The notes below the pieces were generated by a model. That model saw nothing but the letters and a program-made list of their open reading frames with translations, had not been told where the DNA came from and searched no databases. This document shows, in pieces, positions 1-8,916 of a stretch of 34,946 nt of DNA. Source of the stretch: Devosia equisanguinis (lineage in GTDB: Bacteria > Pseudomonadota > Alphaproteobacteria > Rhizobiales > Devosiaceae). The DNA lies in assembly GCF_900631955.1 (NCBI RefSeq), contig NZ_UZWD01000019.1, positions 1-34,946 of the forward strand, in the 5' to 3' direction. A program made the translations under genes and the position numbers. Each line of letters opens with the position of its first letter. Positions within the stretch are counted from its first letter, which is position 1.

Positions 1-90
1 GAGGGATTGAGGGAGGGGGTCCATCAGTGGATCGCTAAACGACCCCCACCCCGGCCCTCCCCTCAAGGGGGAGGGGGCGATGAAGCCGCA
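1..90. repeat. GC-rich dispersed palindromic repeat, family A copy
   Basis: The gap holds two nested inverted repeats: GGGGGTC at 15-21 pairs with GACCCCC at 41-47, and a CCTCCCC/GGGGAGG-type palindrome lies at about 57-76. The block 15-62 resembles, in reverse orientation, the one at 24893-24960: both carry GGTCCATCAGTG next to CCCCCACCCCGGCCCT. It is therefore a dispersed intergenic element and not part of polA. The left edge is cut by the window. Confidence 0.6.
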
Positions 91-135
91 TCAACCATAA
101 GGCGAAACGCTCTAGCTCTACTGGCCTGACGGACT

Positions 136-160
136 AAAATCGCGCCACTGGCGCGATTTT
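136..160 (-). terminator. polA rho-independent terminator
   Basis: A perfect 11-bp stem (AAAATCGCGCC at 136-146, GGCGCGATTTT at 150-160) with a 3-base loop begins about 15 bases after the polA stop. Read on the minus strand, it is a GC-rich hairpin flanked by A and T runs, the classic intrinsic terminator form. The symmetry means it could stop transcription from either side. Confidence 0.85.
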
Positions 161-175
161 GCCCTGGCACGTCGA

Positions 176-3094
176 TCAGTGCGCCTCATCCCAATTCTTG
201 GCCGCATGTGCGTCCACCTGAATCGGCACTGACAACCGCACCGCCGGCTCTGCTGCGCCTTCCATCACCCGCTTGATCACCGGGATGGCAGCCTCTTCCG
301 CTCCCTCGGGCACTTCGAAAATCAGTTCGTCGTGGACCTGCAGCAGCATGTCGGCGTCGACGCCGGCCCTCTGCAACTCGCCCTCCATGCGGATCATGGC
401 GCGGCGGATGATGTCGGCGGCGGAGCCCTGGATGGGGGCGTTGATCGAGGCGCGTTCGACAAAGGCGCGTTCGCTGGGATTGCCGGAATTGGCATTGGGG
501 AACTGGATTTTTCGGCCAAACAGCGTGGTGACATGGCCCTCGGCCTTCACCCGTATGCGCTGGGCGTCCATATAGTCCTTGATGCCCGGAAAACGCTCGA
601 AATAGGTCTTGATATATTCCCCCGCCACCGAGCGCTCGATGCCCAGTTGGTTGGCGAGGCCAAAGGCGGAAATGCCATAGATGATGCCGAAATTGATCGC
701 CTTGGCGCGCCGGCGCACATCGGAGGGCATGCCCTCAACCGGCACGTTGAACATTTCGCTCGCCGTCATGGCGTGAATGTCGAGCCCCTCCTCGAACGCA
801 TCCTTGAGCGCCTGGATATCGGCGATATGGGCGAGGACGCGCAGTTCGATCTGACTATAGTCGGCCGAGATCAGCACCTTTCCGGGCGGCGCGACGAAGG
901 CGCTGCGGATTTTCCGCCCGTCCTCGGTACGCACCGGAATGTTCTGCAAATTCGGATCGTTGGACGAGAGCCGCCCGGTCAGCACCGAGGCCTGGCTATA
1001 GGAGGTGTGCACGCGGCCGGTGCGCGGATTGATATAGGTGGGCAGGGCGTCGGTATAGGTGCCCTTGAGCTTGGTCAGCTGCCGCCAGTCGACAATGGTG
1101 CGCGCCAGCGGAATGCCCTTCAGCGCCAGGTCCTCGAGCACATCGGCGCCGGTCGACCAGGCCCCGGTCTTGGTCTTGGTGCCGCCTTCCAAGCCCATCT
1201 TGTCGAACAGGATTTCGCCCAGCTGCTTGGGTGAGCCGAGATTGAAACTCTGCCCCGCCAATTCATGCGCCTCGGCCTCGAAAGCGGCAGCGCGCTGCGC
1301 GAAATCGCCCGAAAGCCGGGCGAGGATCTGCCGGTCCACCATGATGCCGCGCGCTTCCATGCGTGCCAGCACCGGGGCCAGCGGCCGCTCCAGCGTTTCG
1401 TAGAGCGTGGTGGCATTTTCGGCAGATAGCCGCGGCTTCAGCACATGCCAGAGCCGCAGCGTGACATCGGCATCCTCGGCGGCATAGCGCGCCGCGGCGG
1501 CGATATCGAGCTGGTCAAACGTCTTCTGGTTCTTGCCGGTGCCGGCCAGCTCGCTGAACGAAATGCATTTGTGCTCGAGCCAATGGTCGGCCAGAACGTC
1601 CATGCCATTATAGCGCGGGCCATCAAGCGCATAGGAGATGAGCATGGTGTCGTCGATCGGCGCCAGGGCGATGCCGTAGCGCTCCAGCACCTCCATGTCA
1701 TATTTGACATTCTGCCCGATCTTGAGGATGGACGCGTCTTCGAGCACGGGCTTGAGCGCGGCCAACACGTCGCGAATGGGCAATTGCCCCTCGACCAGAC
1801 CGCCCCCGCCCAACAGGTCGCCGGGCAGCGCATGGCCGACCGGGATATAGCAGCCCTCCCCGATTGCGGTGGAGAGGCAGATGCCGACGAGATCGGCCAT
1901 TTGCGGATCGAGCCCGGTGGTCTCGGTGTCGATGGAGACGCGGCCCGTGTCGACGATCTTGTCCACCCATGCCGCCAGCCGCTCCGGCGTGGTCACGATC
2001 TCATAGGCATCGTAATCGACCGGGATGGCCTTGACGCGCGCATGTTCCTCGGCGGCGTGGCGGGCCGGGCCGGTGCCCGGCGTGGCATTGGCGGCCAGCT
2101 TAGCCTTGGCCACGGACAGCGAGGTGGATTTCTGCGGCGCGCCGACATCGGTGGACCCGCCGGCCTTGAGCTCCGGATCGGCTTCGAAATCGTCGGGATT
2201 GGCTTCGAGCAAGGTCGCCAGCCGCTTGGTAATGGTGGCGAACTCCATCGCCTTGAGGAAGGGGAACAGCGCCGAAGGCCGCATCGGCTGGCGCACCAGC
2301 CCATCGAGCCCGATCTCGACCGGCACCTTTTGTTCGAGCGTCACCAGGCGCTTGGAAATCCGGGCCAATTCGGCATTGTCGATCAGCTTCTGCCGCCGCG
2401 CCGGCTGCTTGATCTCCTCGGCGCGGCTCAAGAGCGTCTCGAGATCGCCATAGGCATTGATCAGCTCGGCGGCGGTTTTCACCCCGATCCCCGGCACGCC
2501 CGGCACATTGTCGACGCTGTCGCCGCAGAGCGCCTGCACGTCGATCACCTTGTCGGGCGACACACCGAACTTGGTCATCACCTCGTCCGGCCCGATCCAG
2601 CGCAAAGGCGGCTGTCCGGGGCGCGGAATGGTGTCGAGCAGGCGGATCGAGCCATCGGGCTCCACCAGCTGCATCAGGTCCTTGTCCGAGGAGGCGATGG
2701 TGACCTTCATGCCGGCCTGGCGTGCCATCACCGCATAAGTGGCCATGATGTCGTCGGCTTCCCAGCCTTCCATTTCGATGGAGGGAATGGAAAAAGCCCG
2801 CGTCGCCGAGCGGGTCAGCGGAAATTGCGGCACCAGTTCCTCGGGCGCCGGCGGCCGCTGGGCCTTGTAATCGGGATAGATGTCGTCGCGAAACGTCTTG
2901 CCCTTGGCGTCGAAGATGACGGCCATATGGGTGGGGGCCTCATCGCCATCCATGTCCTGGGTCAGCTTGAACAGCATGTTGCAAAAGCCCTGGACACAGC
3001 CCACCGGCAACCCGTCCGACTTGCGGCTGAGCGGCGGCAAAGCGTGGAAGGCGCGGAAAATATAACCCGAGCCATCGACGAGCAGCAGATGCAT
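176..3094 (-). CDS. polA: DNA polymerase I
   Basis: Repair and Okazaki-fragment-processing polymerase of 972 aa. The N-terminal 5' nuclease occupies about residues 1-290 and includes the helix-hairpin-helix segment GDSVDNVPGVPGIG at 191-204. The 3'-5' proofreading domain (about 365-560) keeps its acidic residues: D389 and E391 in DTETTGLD, D466 in KYDMEVL, and YAAED at 537-541. The polymerase domain follows, with motif A around D745 (ADYSQIELR), motif B at about 794-808 (RRRAKAINFGIIYG) and motif C HDE at 921-923. All three activities should be functional. The reading frame is open upstream to 3232, but the ATG at 3094 begins the conserved MHLLLVDGSG start and has AAGGA about 9 bases upstream, so I chose it. 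The gene is divergent from the response regulator at 3306 and ends at a strong terminator. Confidence 0.97.
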   Translation of the reverse strand: MHLLLVDGSGYIFRAFHALPPLSRKSDGLPVGCVQGFCNMLFKLTQDMDGDEAPTHMAVIFDAKGKTFRDDIYPDYKAQRPPAPEELVPQFPLTRSATRAFSIPSIEMEGWEADDIMATYAVMARQAGMKVTIASSDKDLMQLVEPDGSIRLLDTIPRPGQPPLRWIGPDEVMTKFGVSPDKVIDVQALCGDSVDNVPGVPGIGVKTAAELINAYGDLETLLSRAEEIKQPARRQKLIDNAELARISKRLVTLEQKVPVEIGLDGLVRQPMRPSALFPFLKAMEFATITKRLATLLEANPDDFEADPELKAGGSTDVGAPQKSTSLSVAKAKLAANATPGTGPARHAAEEHARVKAIPVDYDAYEIVTTPERLAAWVDKIVDTGRVSIDTETTGLDPQMADLVGICLSTAIGEGCYIPVGHALPGDLLGGGGLVEGQLPIRDVLAALKPVLEDASILKIGQNVKYDMEVLERYGIALAPIDDTMLISYALDGPRYNGMDVLADHWLEHKCISFSELAGTGKNQKTFDQLDIAAAARYAAEDADVTLRLWHVLKPRLSAENATTLYETLERPLAPVLARMEARGIMVDRQILARLSGDFAQRAAAFEAEAHELAGQSFNLGSPKQLGEILFDKMGLEGGTKTKTGAWSTGADVLEDLALKGIPLARTIVDWRQLTKLKGTYTDALPTYINPRTGRVHTSYSQASVLTGRLSSNDPNLQNIPVRTEDGRKIRSAFVAPPGKVLISADYSQIELRVLAHIADIQALKDAFEEGLDIHAMTASEMFNVPVEGMPSDVRRRAKAINFGIIYGISAFGLANQLGIERSVAGEYIKTYFERFPGIKDYMDAQRIRVKAEGHVTTLFGRKIQFPNANSGNPSERAFVERASINAPIQGSAADIIRRAMIRMEGELQRAGVDADMLLQVHDELIFEVPEGAEEAAIPVIKRVMEGAAEPAVRLSVPIQVDAHAAKNWDEAH

Positions 3095-3158
3095 GAGGCG
3101 ATTCCTTATTCTTGCGGGCCGAACTTTACCGTCTTGCCGCCGATAAAGGCACCCACTT

Positions 3159-3279
3159 TTGCCAGGGTCTGTCAGTGGCAAACAGAAAGCAAATCCTGGC
3201 CTCCGCAATGGACCTAGGATTGCCACTTTCATCGGCTACACACAGAATTGAAACTTGGTAGACTGTTCTACCTTGGTAG
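3159..3279. promoter_or_regulatory. Divergent polA / response-regulator control region with repeats
   Basis: The 211-base divergent gap contains two symmetric elements. TTGCCA at 3159-3164 pairs with TGGCAA at 3176-3181. Nearer the regulator gene, CTTGGTAG occurs twice as a direct repeat (3254-3261 and 3272-3279, 18-bp period), and GGTAG/CTACC (3257-3261, 3268-3272) forms an inverted repeat inside it. These are visible in the sequence; that a regulator binds them is inference. No clean -35/-10 pair was recognised. Confidence 0.3.
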
Positions 3280-3305
3280 TTTGCGGCACCCAGGAAGGAT
3301 AAGAT

Positions 3306-3692
3306 TTGCAACCGATCCCAGCCCAGCAACGGGGGGACCTCCTCTTGGTGGTGGACGACGACGCCCTGATCACGCTCAATACGGTCGATCTCCTGACCGA
3401 GATGGGCTATCGGGCGCTCGAAGCCTATTCCGGTGCAGAAGCGCTGGAGATTTTGCGCCAGCGCCAGGATGTCGGCGCGATGATCACCGATTTTTCCATG
3501 CCGGGCATGACCGGGGTGCAATTGGCCGAGGCGGCGCGTGGGTTGCATCCGGGCCTGCCGATCCTGCTCGCCACCGGCTATGCCGAATTGCCCGATGGCG
3601 CCCATTGCGATTTTCCGCGGCTCGAAAAGCCGTTTCGCCAGGAAGAGTTGGCCCGCAAGATCGAGGCACTGCTGGCGCGCGCCGCCAGCTGA
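3306..3692 (+). CDS. Single-domain response regulator (CheY-like receiver)
   Basis: A 128-aa stand-alone receiver domain with no output domain. The acidic pocket is D17-D19 (VVDDDALI), the phospho-accepting Asp is D62 in TDFSMPGMTG, the switch residue is T90 and the conserved Lys is K108 in EKPF. It should be phosphorylated by a histidine kinase and act through protein contacts or as a phosphate shuttle. The start is a TTG at 3306: AGGAAGG at 3292-3298 sits 7 bases upstream, and there is no in-frame ATG before the receiver fold. No cognate kinase is adjacent; it is divergent from polA and its stop abuts the tsaE stop. DivL, about 700 bases away, is a pseudokinase and an unlikely phosphodonor. 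Partner unknown. Confidence 0.88.
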   Translation: MQPIPAQQRGDLLLVVDDDALITLNTVDLLTEMGYRALEAYSGAEALEILRQRQDVGAMITDFSMPGMTGVQLAEAARGLHPGLPILLATGYAELPDGAHCDFPRLEKPFRQEELARKIEALLARAAS

Positions 3693-4118
3693 TCAGCGCC
3701 GCGTGACGCCAGCCATGCGGCCATTGCCGCCGGGCGGAATGGCCAGCGTCACCACCACGCTGGCGGCCGTGGCAATTTCGGGCGCGCGTTCGGCCCACTC
3801 CACCAAGACGATGGCTTCGGGATCATCCAGCAAGCCCAGTTCGTCCACCTCGCTGGCATCGGCCAGTCGATAAAGATCGGCATGCAGCACCGGCGCCAGC
3901 GGTGTGTCATAGGGTTGGACGATGGCAAAGGTGGGCGAGGGCACTTCAAGAGCCGTGTCGCCGGCAAGGGCCCTGATCACGGCACGAGCCAGGGCGGTCT
4001 TGCCGGCGCCGAGATCCCCTTCCAGTCGCACGATATCGCCCGGCTGTAGTGTCGCCGCCAGCGTCGCGCCGAAGGCTGCGGTCGCATCGTCATCGGGCAG
4101 GAAGGTCTCGTTCAGCAC
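3693..4118 (-). CDS. tsaE: tRNA threonylcarbamoyladenosine biosynthesis ATPase TsaE
   Basis: A 141-aa P-loop ATPase needed, with TsaB and TsaD, to make the t6A modification at position 37 of ANN-decoding tRNAs. The Walker A loop GDLGAGKT is at residues 34-41, followed by the family blocks VPSPTFAIVQ and LYRL and the VEWAER motif near residue 107-112. Length is typical for the family. The stop directly abuts the stop of the convergent response regulator. It lies downstream of divL in the same direction, but a 304-base gap full of repeats separates them, so shared transcription is uncertain. Confidence 0.93.
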   Translation of the reverse strand: MLNETFLPDDDATAAFGATLAATLQPGDIVRLEGDLGAGKTALARAVIRALAGDTALEVPSPTFAIVQPYDTPLAPVLHADLYRLADASEVDELGLLDDPEAIVLVEWAERAPEIATAASVVVTLAIPPGGNGRMAGVTRR

Positions 4119-4422
4119 TTGGCTCGGCTCCTCTTCTCCTCCCCCGGGAGGGCAGAGGGTTATCGCATAGGGCTTGAGCCCTCATCCACAACGATCAGCA
4201 GGGCGCTCGCTGGCGATAAGTTGGCACGGTGCTCCCCATCCACCGTTCGACCCTCGGGCTCGACCCGAGGGCGGCATGATGCTCATTGCTCCTGTCGCGT
4301 CAAAGCCGGACACACAGGCGATGCAACTCCTCTCGCTCCTTCAGGGGAAGGCTGGGAGGGGGTGTGCAGCACGCTCAAACCCATGAGCGATCGTCCTGCC
4401 CGCAACGCCTTCCTGCTGCAAC
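4119..4422. repeat. Gene-free gap with dispersed GC-rich repeats (family B and a perfect palindrome)
   Basis: No gene is supported here. Three repeat parts are visible. Bases 4157-4177 are the reverse complement (with a few changes) of 21086-21107. A perfect 8-bp inverted repeat, CCCTCGGG/CCCGAGGG, spans 4251-4271 with a 5-base loop. Bases 4341-4390 closely match 21054-21100 (CAGGGGAAGGCTGGGAGG, then CAGCACGCTCAAAC). This looks like a composite of dispersed repeat units inserted between divL and tsaE. Confidence 0.6.
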
Positions 4423-6876
4423 CTACTCCGCCACTCCCGCCACGGCGCTATCGAGTGGCAGGTTGACGATGATGCGGCTGCCCTTGGGCTCGCGCCGTTC
4501 CGCCGAGATGGTGCCGCCATGCAGGTTGACGAAGGTCCGCACGATCGAGAGCGCCAGCCCGGCCCCGCGTTGGCGGCCGCTGGCCTGGGTCGTATCCAGC
4601 CGGGTCAGAATGGCCGATTTCATCTCGTCGGTCAGGCCCGGGCCCTCATCCTCGATGACGAACAGCATGCGGCCGGCGCGATGGCCCACGGTGAGGCGGA
4701 TTTCTCCACCCGGCGGCGAGAAGCGCGCGGCGTTGGACAAGAGATTATAGAGCACCTGCACGATGCGGGTGCCGTCGGCGACGAATTCGGGCAGGCTCGG
4801 CTCGATGTCGATGACGAGGTTCGGCGGCTCGCCCGAGAGGTCATGCAGCGAGGCGGTAAGGCCGGCGCGCGCCTTTTCGACGAGGCTGGTGACATCCTGC
4901 GGCTCGGGATTGAGCTCGGCAATGCCGGCATCCACCGAAGCCAGGTCGAGAATATTGTCGATCAGCACGGCCAGCGTTACCGAGGAAGCCCGGATATAGT
5001 CGAGATATTCGCGCTGGCGCGGATTGAGGTTTTCGCCCTCGGCTTCGGCCAGAAAATCGGAAAAGCCGATAATATTGGTTAGCGGCGAGCGCAATTCGTA
5101 GGAGACGTTCTCGACAAAGGCGTCCTTGAGCCGATCGGCGGCCACCAGGGCGTCATTGCGTTCCTTGAGCACCTTGGAATAGCCGGCGCTTTCGGTGACA
5201 TCGAGAAAGGTCATCATCGTCTGCCCATCGGGCAGGCGGGTGATGGCATAATCCACCAGCCGCCCGTCGGAGCGGTTGATGCGGCCGGTCTGATCGGTGC
5301 GGGTGGGATTGAGGTCGATGATACCGCGCTTCAGATCACGCCAGATCGAGGCGCCGTCCTCGGGAATGGCGCGGCCGGAGGCTTCGGCGATCTGGTCGAT
5401 ATGCGGATTGGCGCCCAGCTCGTTCATCGGCACCCGCCACAGCTTGGACAGTTGCGGATTGGATAGGGTCAGCCGACCATTGGTCCCGAACACGGCCACT
5501 GCCTCGGTCAGCGCGTTGATGGTCTCGCGCAGCACATTGGTAAAGGCCTTGTTGGTGCTTTCGAGCTTCAGTCGCTCGGTCAGGTCTTCAAAGACATAGA
5601 TGACGCCACCCTGGGCCCCGGCCGGCGCCGAGATGACCTTGATGGTGCGGCCATCGGGCAGGTGCCAGGGTTCGGCCTCGAAAGGCTCCTTGCGCGCATA
5701 GCTCTCCAGATGCCTGGTGCGCCAGGTATGATAGTCGACCTGGTTGGGCAATTGCCCTTCGGTGCGCAGCTTGTCGAGAATGGCGCGTTCATCCAGCCCC
5801 AGCACCAGAAAGCGCGGGTCGAGATTCCACAACCGCGCATAGGCCTGGTTGAACTGCACCAGTTCGCGCTTGGCGTTGAAGATGGCGATCGGTGTGCCCA
5901 GGGCGTCGATAATGCCGGCAATATGGGTGATGCCGCTCTCGGGCGGTGGCGGTTCTGCTGCCATGGCGCCGCTGGGGCGGAGATAGCCGGCGCGACCCTG
6001 GCCCACCGGAAATTCGATCAGCTCGAACTTGCCCTGCCGGCCGAGATCGAGTGGCAGGCTTACCGGCTGGTCGGTGGCGTCGCAGCGCTTGAGATGGTCG
6101 GCCAGTCGCTTGGCATCGAGCAATTCGGGCGTTTCGCCTTCGCCGCCCCAACCCAATGTACGGGCCAAAGCCAGATAAGCGGGATTGGCATAGATCAGCT
6201 GGTCGTCCTGGTCGCGCAGGAAAGCCGGTTTGGACAGCAGCGCCAGGATGGCGCGCGCACTGTCCATGTCCTCGGTGCTGCTGTCGCGCTCGGCATTGGG
6301 CTGGCTGAAGGCGGGGCGCAGGCGCAGCGCCGTCGCGCCGCCCATGACCCAGCCGCTGGCCCGTACCACGCGGCCGTCATTGGTCTCGATACTGGTGGAA
6401 AAGCTCTGCCCATGCAGGCGCAGATCCTCGATATGGCGCGCCAGCCGATTGGCCTGGGAGGGTGGCAGCCAGCTGTGCAGGTTGAGCACGCTCTGGGGCG
6501 GGCGGCCGATCGGCAGCACCGAGGCGGCCTGCCCCAGCACCCGCGCCTGCCCATCTTCCTGCTCGGTCCACAACACCGTCAGCTCGCGATTGCCCGCGAT
6601 CAGGTTCTCATATTCGTCGACCAATGCGCGCAGGCTCGACACCTGTTCGGCCGCCAGGCGCTTGGTGGCGCGGCTGTCCCTGAGCAGGGTGCGCACCGCC
6701 AGCATGGCGATCAGGCCGAAGCCGCCAGCGCCAACTGCGATCGCAATGGGGGCGATGCCGCCCAAATTTGCCACGGAAAGACCCTGTGCCGAGGCGGGGG
6801 CGGCCATCATCAGGGTAAGTGGGGCTGTGGCGACGCCAACGAATCCCCAACGCTTCCGGAACCGATCCGGCGCCAT
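4423..6876 (-). CDS. divL: DivL-type histidine pseudokinase, cell-cycle regulator
   Basis: An 817-aa membrane-anchored PAS sensor with kinase-like C-terminus. A hydrophobic signal-like stretch (about 10-31) and a second membrane segment (about 40-62) are followed by PAS-type regions (about 90-180, 205-300, 320-435 and 450-560). The dimerisation helix begins at about 580, but the H-box reads NVSYELRSPLT, with Y593 (codon TAC at 5098-5100) where active kinases have His. The ATP-binding domain is preserved: N711/N715, DEGPGL at 743-748, GAGLAL at 771-776. The Tyr replacement is the hallmark of Caulobacter DivL, which controls the CckA-ChpT-CtrA relay by binding DivK and CckA. The frame stays open to 7098, but the ATG at 6876 has AAAGAGGG about 6 bases upstream and leads straight into the membrane segments. 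Placement next to ahcY and tsaE agrees with other Hyphomicrobiales. Confidence 0.9.
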   Translation of the reverse strand: MAPDRFRKRWGFVGVATAPLTLMMAAPASAQGLSVANLGGIAPIAIAVGAGGFGLIAMLAVRTLLRDSRATKRLAAEQVSSLRALVDEYENLIAGNRELTVLWTEQEDGQARVLGQAASVLPIGRPPQSVLNLHSWLPPSQANRLARHIEDLRLHGQSFSTSIETNDGRVVRASGWVMGGATALRLRPAFSQPNAERDSSTEDMDSARAILALLSKPAFLRDQDDQLIYANPAYLALARTLGWGGEGETPELLDAKRLADHLKRCDATDQPVSLPLDLGRQGKFELIEFPVGQGRAGYLRPSGAMAAEPPPPESGITHIAGIIDALGTPIAIFNAKRELVQFNQAYARLWNLDPRFLVLGLDERAILDKLRTEGQLPNQVDYHTWRTRHLESYARKEPFEAEPWHLPDGRTIKVISAPAGAQGGVIYVFEDLTERLKLESTNKAFTNVLRETINALTEAVAVFGTNGRLTLSNPQLSKLWRVPMNELGANPHIDQIAEASGRAIPEDGASIWRDLKRGIIDLNPTRTDQTGRINRSDGRLVDYAITRLPDGQTMMTFLDVTESAGYSKVLKERNDALVAADRLKDAFVENVSYELRSPLTNIIGFSDFLAEAEGENLNPRQREYLDYIRASSVTLAVLIDNILDLASVDAGIAELNPEPQDVTSLVEKARAGLTASLHDLSGEPPNLVIDIEPSLPEFVADGTRIVQVLYNLLSNAARFSPPGGEIRLTVGHRAGRMLFVIEDEGPGLTDEMKSAILTRLDTTQASGRQRGAGLALSIVRTFVNLHGGTISAERREPKGSRIIVNLPLDSAVAGVAE

Positions 6877-7128
6877 AGACGGCCCTCTTTCATTCTTGTT
6901 GCGCTGCCAGTCCGGCCAGGAGGGCCGGTACGCCTGCACTTGAAAACCGAAGCGGTCGACGCAAAAGCGCAGTGCGCTTCCATCCGCCCCGAACGGTCCG
7001 CGTGTCCCCCCGCGTTCCGAATCATCCAGACCATAGCGGTCCGAACATGGGGGCAAAAGAGTCTTCCTGCCTGTGCGTTGCGGGCAAATGCCCCTCAAAG
7101 CCCTTGACCGGGAACGAAACAGAAACCT

Positions 7129-7204
7129 TTAAGAAAGATTAACGCCAGTGTTTCATCGAAGGGTTTCACCGGGGAAAACAGGTCGCGTGGTTAATCGATT
7201 TTAA
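7129..7204. promoter_or_regulatory. Paired TTAA motifs upstream of divL (CtrA-like?)
   Basis: Two similar boxes lie in the AT-rich part of the gap: TTAAGAAAGATTAAC at 7129-7143 and TTAATCGATTTTAAG at 7191-7205. Each is TTAA, six bases, TTAA. The known CtrA site is TTAA-N7-TTAA, so the spacing is one base short. They lie about 250-330 bases upstream of the chosen divL start. CtrA binding is a speculation based on similarity and on DivL's role. Confidence 0.25.
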
Positions 7205-7209
7205 GAGAG

Positions 7210-7340
7210 TTTGCGGCCCTGGCTCGCCTCCGGCCCGACCCGGGGGCGACATTGCGCCGTTGCGCTCCTCTCTCGCCCAGCACCCGATGCGGCTCCTCCC
7301 CCTTCTTCAGGGGGAGGTTGGGAGGGGGTCTGCAGCGCGC
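7210..7340. repeat. GC-rich dispersed repeat, family B copy
   Basis: The segment contains CTCCTCCCCC-TTCTT-CAGGGGGAGG-type symmetry around 7292-7318 followed by TTGGGAGGGGGT and CTGCAGCGCGC. The same order (hairpin, TGGGAGGGGGTG, GCAGC-CGC) is found at 4341-4380 and 21041-21085. The preceding CCTCCGGCCCGACCCGGGGGCGACAT part resembles the palindrome around 4251-4275. Confidence 0.55.
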
Positions 7341-7394
7341 GCCGGCCAAACTGCCTGGACAAAAACTGCGTCCAGATTGCTCGGAATGGCTGAA

Positions 7395-7434
7395 TCACCC
7401 AAAAAACCAAAAAGGCGCAGCGCATTGCTGCGCC
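7395..7434 (-). terminator. ahcY rho-independent terminator
   Basis: A perfect 8-bp stem, GGCGCAGC (7414-7421) with GCTGCGCC (7427-7434) and loop GCATT, is followed on the minus strand by TTTTTGGTTTTTT (7413 down to about 7401). It lies about 45 bases after the ahcY stop. Confidence 0.85.
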
Positions 7435-7478
7435 ACGCCTCCGATCATCGTGTCCCCCTAGGTCGGAGGCAACGCCTC

Positions 7479-8882
7479 TTAGTAGCGGTATTCGCCTGAT
7501 TTGAACGGGCCGTTCTGGCTGACTCCGATATAGTCGGCCTGGTCCTTGGTCAGCTTGGTCAGCTTGGCGCCCAGCTTGGCCAGGTGCAATTCGGCGACCT
7601 TTTCGTCGAGATGCTTGGGCAGCACATGCACCTTCTTCTCGAGCTTGGCGCCATTGGTCCACAGCTCGATCTGCGCCAGCGTCTGGTTGGAGAAGCTGGC
7701 CGACATCACGAAGCTCGGATGGCCGGTGGCATTGCCCAGATTGACCAGGCGCCCCTCGGACAGCACGATCAGGCGCTTGCCATCGGGCTTTTCGACCAGG
7801 TCCACCTGCGGCTTCACATTGGTCCACTTGAAGTTGCGCAGCGCCGCGATCTGAATTTCGTTGTCGAAATGCCCGATATTGCAGACGATGGCCATGTCCT
7901 TGAGCTTGCGCATGTCGTCGAGGGTCAGCACGTCGCGATTGCCGGTGGCGGTGACGACGATATCGGCGCGCGGGGCGGCCTCTTCCAGCGTCACCACCTC
8001 AAAGCCTTCCATGGCCGCCTGCAGGGCGCAGATCGGGTCGACTTCGGTCACCAGCACGCGGGCACCGGCGCCGCGCAGCGATTCTGCCGAGCCCTTGCCG
8101 ACATCGCCATAGCCGCAGACGATCGCCACCTTGCCGGCCAGCATCACATCGGTGCCGCGACGAATGGCATCGACCAGCGATTCACGGGTGCCATACTTGT
8201 TGTCGAACTTGGACTTGGTCACCGAGTCATTGACGTTGATGGCCGGGAAGGGCAGCTCGCCCTTGGCATGCAGCTGGTAGAGGCGCATCACGCCCGTGGT
8301 GGTTTCCTCGGACACGCCGCGGATGGCGGCGCGGATGCTCGAATAGAAGTTCGGATTCTGGGCCAGGCGCTTCTTGATGGTGGCAAAGAAGATTTCTTCT
8401 TCCTCATTGCCCGGCTTGTCGAGAATGGAGGGATCCTTCTCGGCCTTGGCGCCGGTCAGCACCAGCATGGTGGCGTCGCCGCCATCGTCGAGGATCATGT
8501 TGGGCGTGCCACCATCGCCCCACTGCATCATCCGGTCGGTAAATTCCCAATATTCGTCCAGCGTCTCGCCCTTATGCGCAAACACCGGAATGCCGGCTGC
8601 TGCGATGGCGGCGGCGGCATGGTCCTGGGTCGAGAAGATATTGCAGCTGACCCAGCGTACATCGGCGCCCAGCGCCACCAGCGTCTCGATCAGCACCGCG
8701 GTCTGCACCGTCATGTGCAGCGAACCGGCAATGCGCGCGCCCTTCAGCGGCTGGGCCGCGGCATATTCCTCGCGGATCGCCATCAGGCCCGGCATCTCGA
8801 TTTCGGCGATGGAGATTTCCTTGCGGCCGAAATCGGCGAGGGCGATGTCCTTGACCGCGTAATCGGTCGGGCTCTTGGTCAT
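7479..8882 (-). CDS. ahcY: Adenosylhomocysteinase (S-adenosylhomocysteine hydrolase)
   Basis: A 467-aa cytosolic NAD-dependent enzyme that splits S-adenosylhomocysteine into adenosine and homocysteine, removing the product inhibitor of methyltransferases. Seen in the sequence: [13 protein letters not shown] at 56-68, the insertion at about 145-190 found in the longer alphaproteobacterial/plant-type enzymes, the dinucleotide loop [10 protein letters not shown] at 257-266, NIGHFDNE further on, and the C-terminal tail ending in YRY. Length matches the family. The ATG at 8882 has GGAG 7 bases upstream; the longer frame to 8945 would run through the promoter. It has its own promoter and terminator, so it is probably transcribed alone. 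Confidence 0.97.
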   Translation of the reverse strand: MTKSPTDYAVKDIALADFGRKEISIAEIEMPGLMAIREEYAAAQPLKGARIAGSLHMTVQTAVLIETLVALGADVRWVSCNIFSTQDHAAAAIAAAGIPVFAHKGETLDEYWEFTDRMMQWGDGGTPNMILDDGGDATMLVLTGAKAEKDPSILDKPGNEEEEIFFATIKKRLAQNPNFYSSIRAAIRGVSEETTTGVMRLYQLHAKGELPFPAINVNDSVTKSKFDNKYGTRESLVDAIRRGTDVMLAGKVAIVCGYGDVGKGSAESLRGAGARVLVTEVDPICALQAAMEGFEVVTLEEAAPRADIVVTATGNRDVLTLDDMRKLKDMAIVCNIGHFDNEIQIAALRNFKWTNVKPQVDLVEKPDGKRLIVLSEGRLVNLGNATGHPSFVMSASFSNQTLAQIELWTNGAKLEKKVHVLPKHLDEKVAELHLAKLGAKLTKLTKDQADYIGVSQNGPFKSGEYRY

Positions 8883-8916
8883 GTCTGGCTCCGGAATGCT
8901 TGATATCTTGGCCTTG

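Larger units (their letters stand above)
6877..7478. other. Gap between ahcY and divL: divL upstream region, repeat and terminator
   Basis: Six hundred bases with no supported gene. The part next to divL (6877-7098) is open in the divL frame but lies upstream of the better start. An AT-richer stretch at about 7115-7205 is the likely divL promoter zone. Bases 7210-7340 are a GC-rich dispersed repeat, and 7395-7434 is the ahcY terminator. Confidence 0.6.

Noticed and set aside
4119..4422. Small plus-strand frames between tsaE and divL
   Set aside because: They are read through dispersed GC-rich repeats and have no ribosome site or conserved sequence.
6877..7098. N-terminal extension of DivL to 7098
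   Set aside because: The better ribosome site precedes ATG 6876, and the extension is Arg/Gly-rich with no homology I recognise and would put the membrane segment far from the N-terminus.
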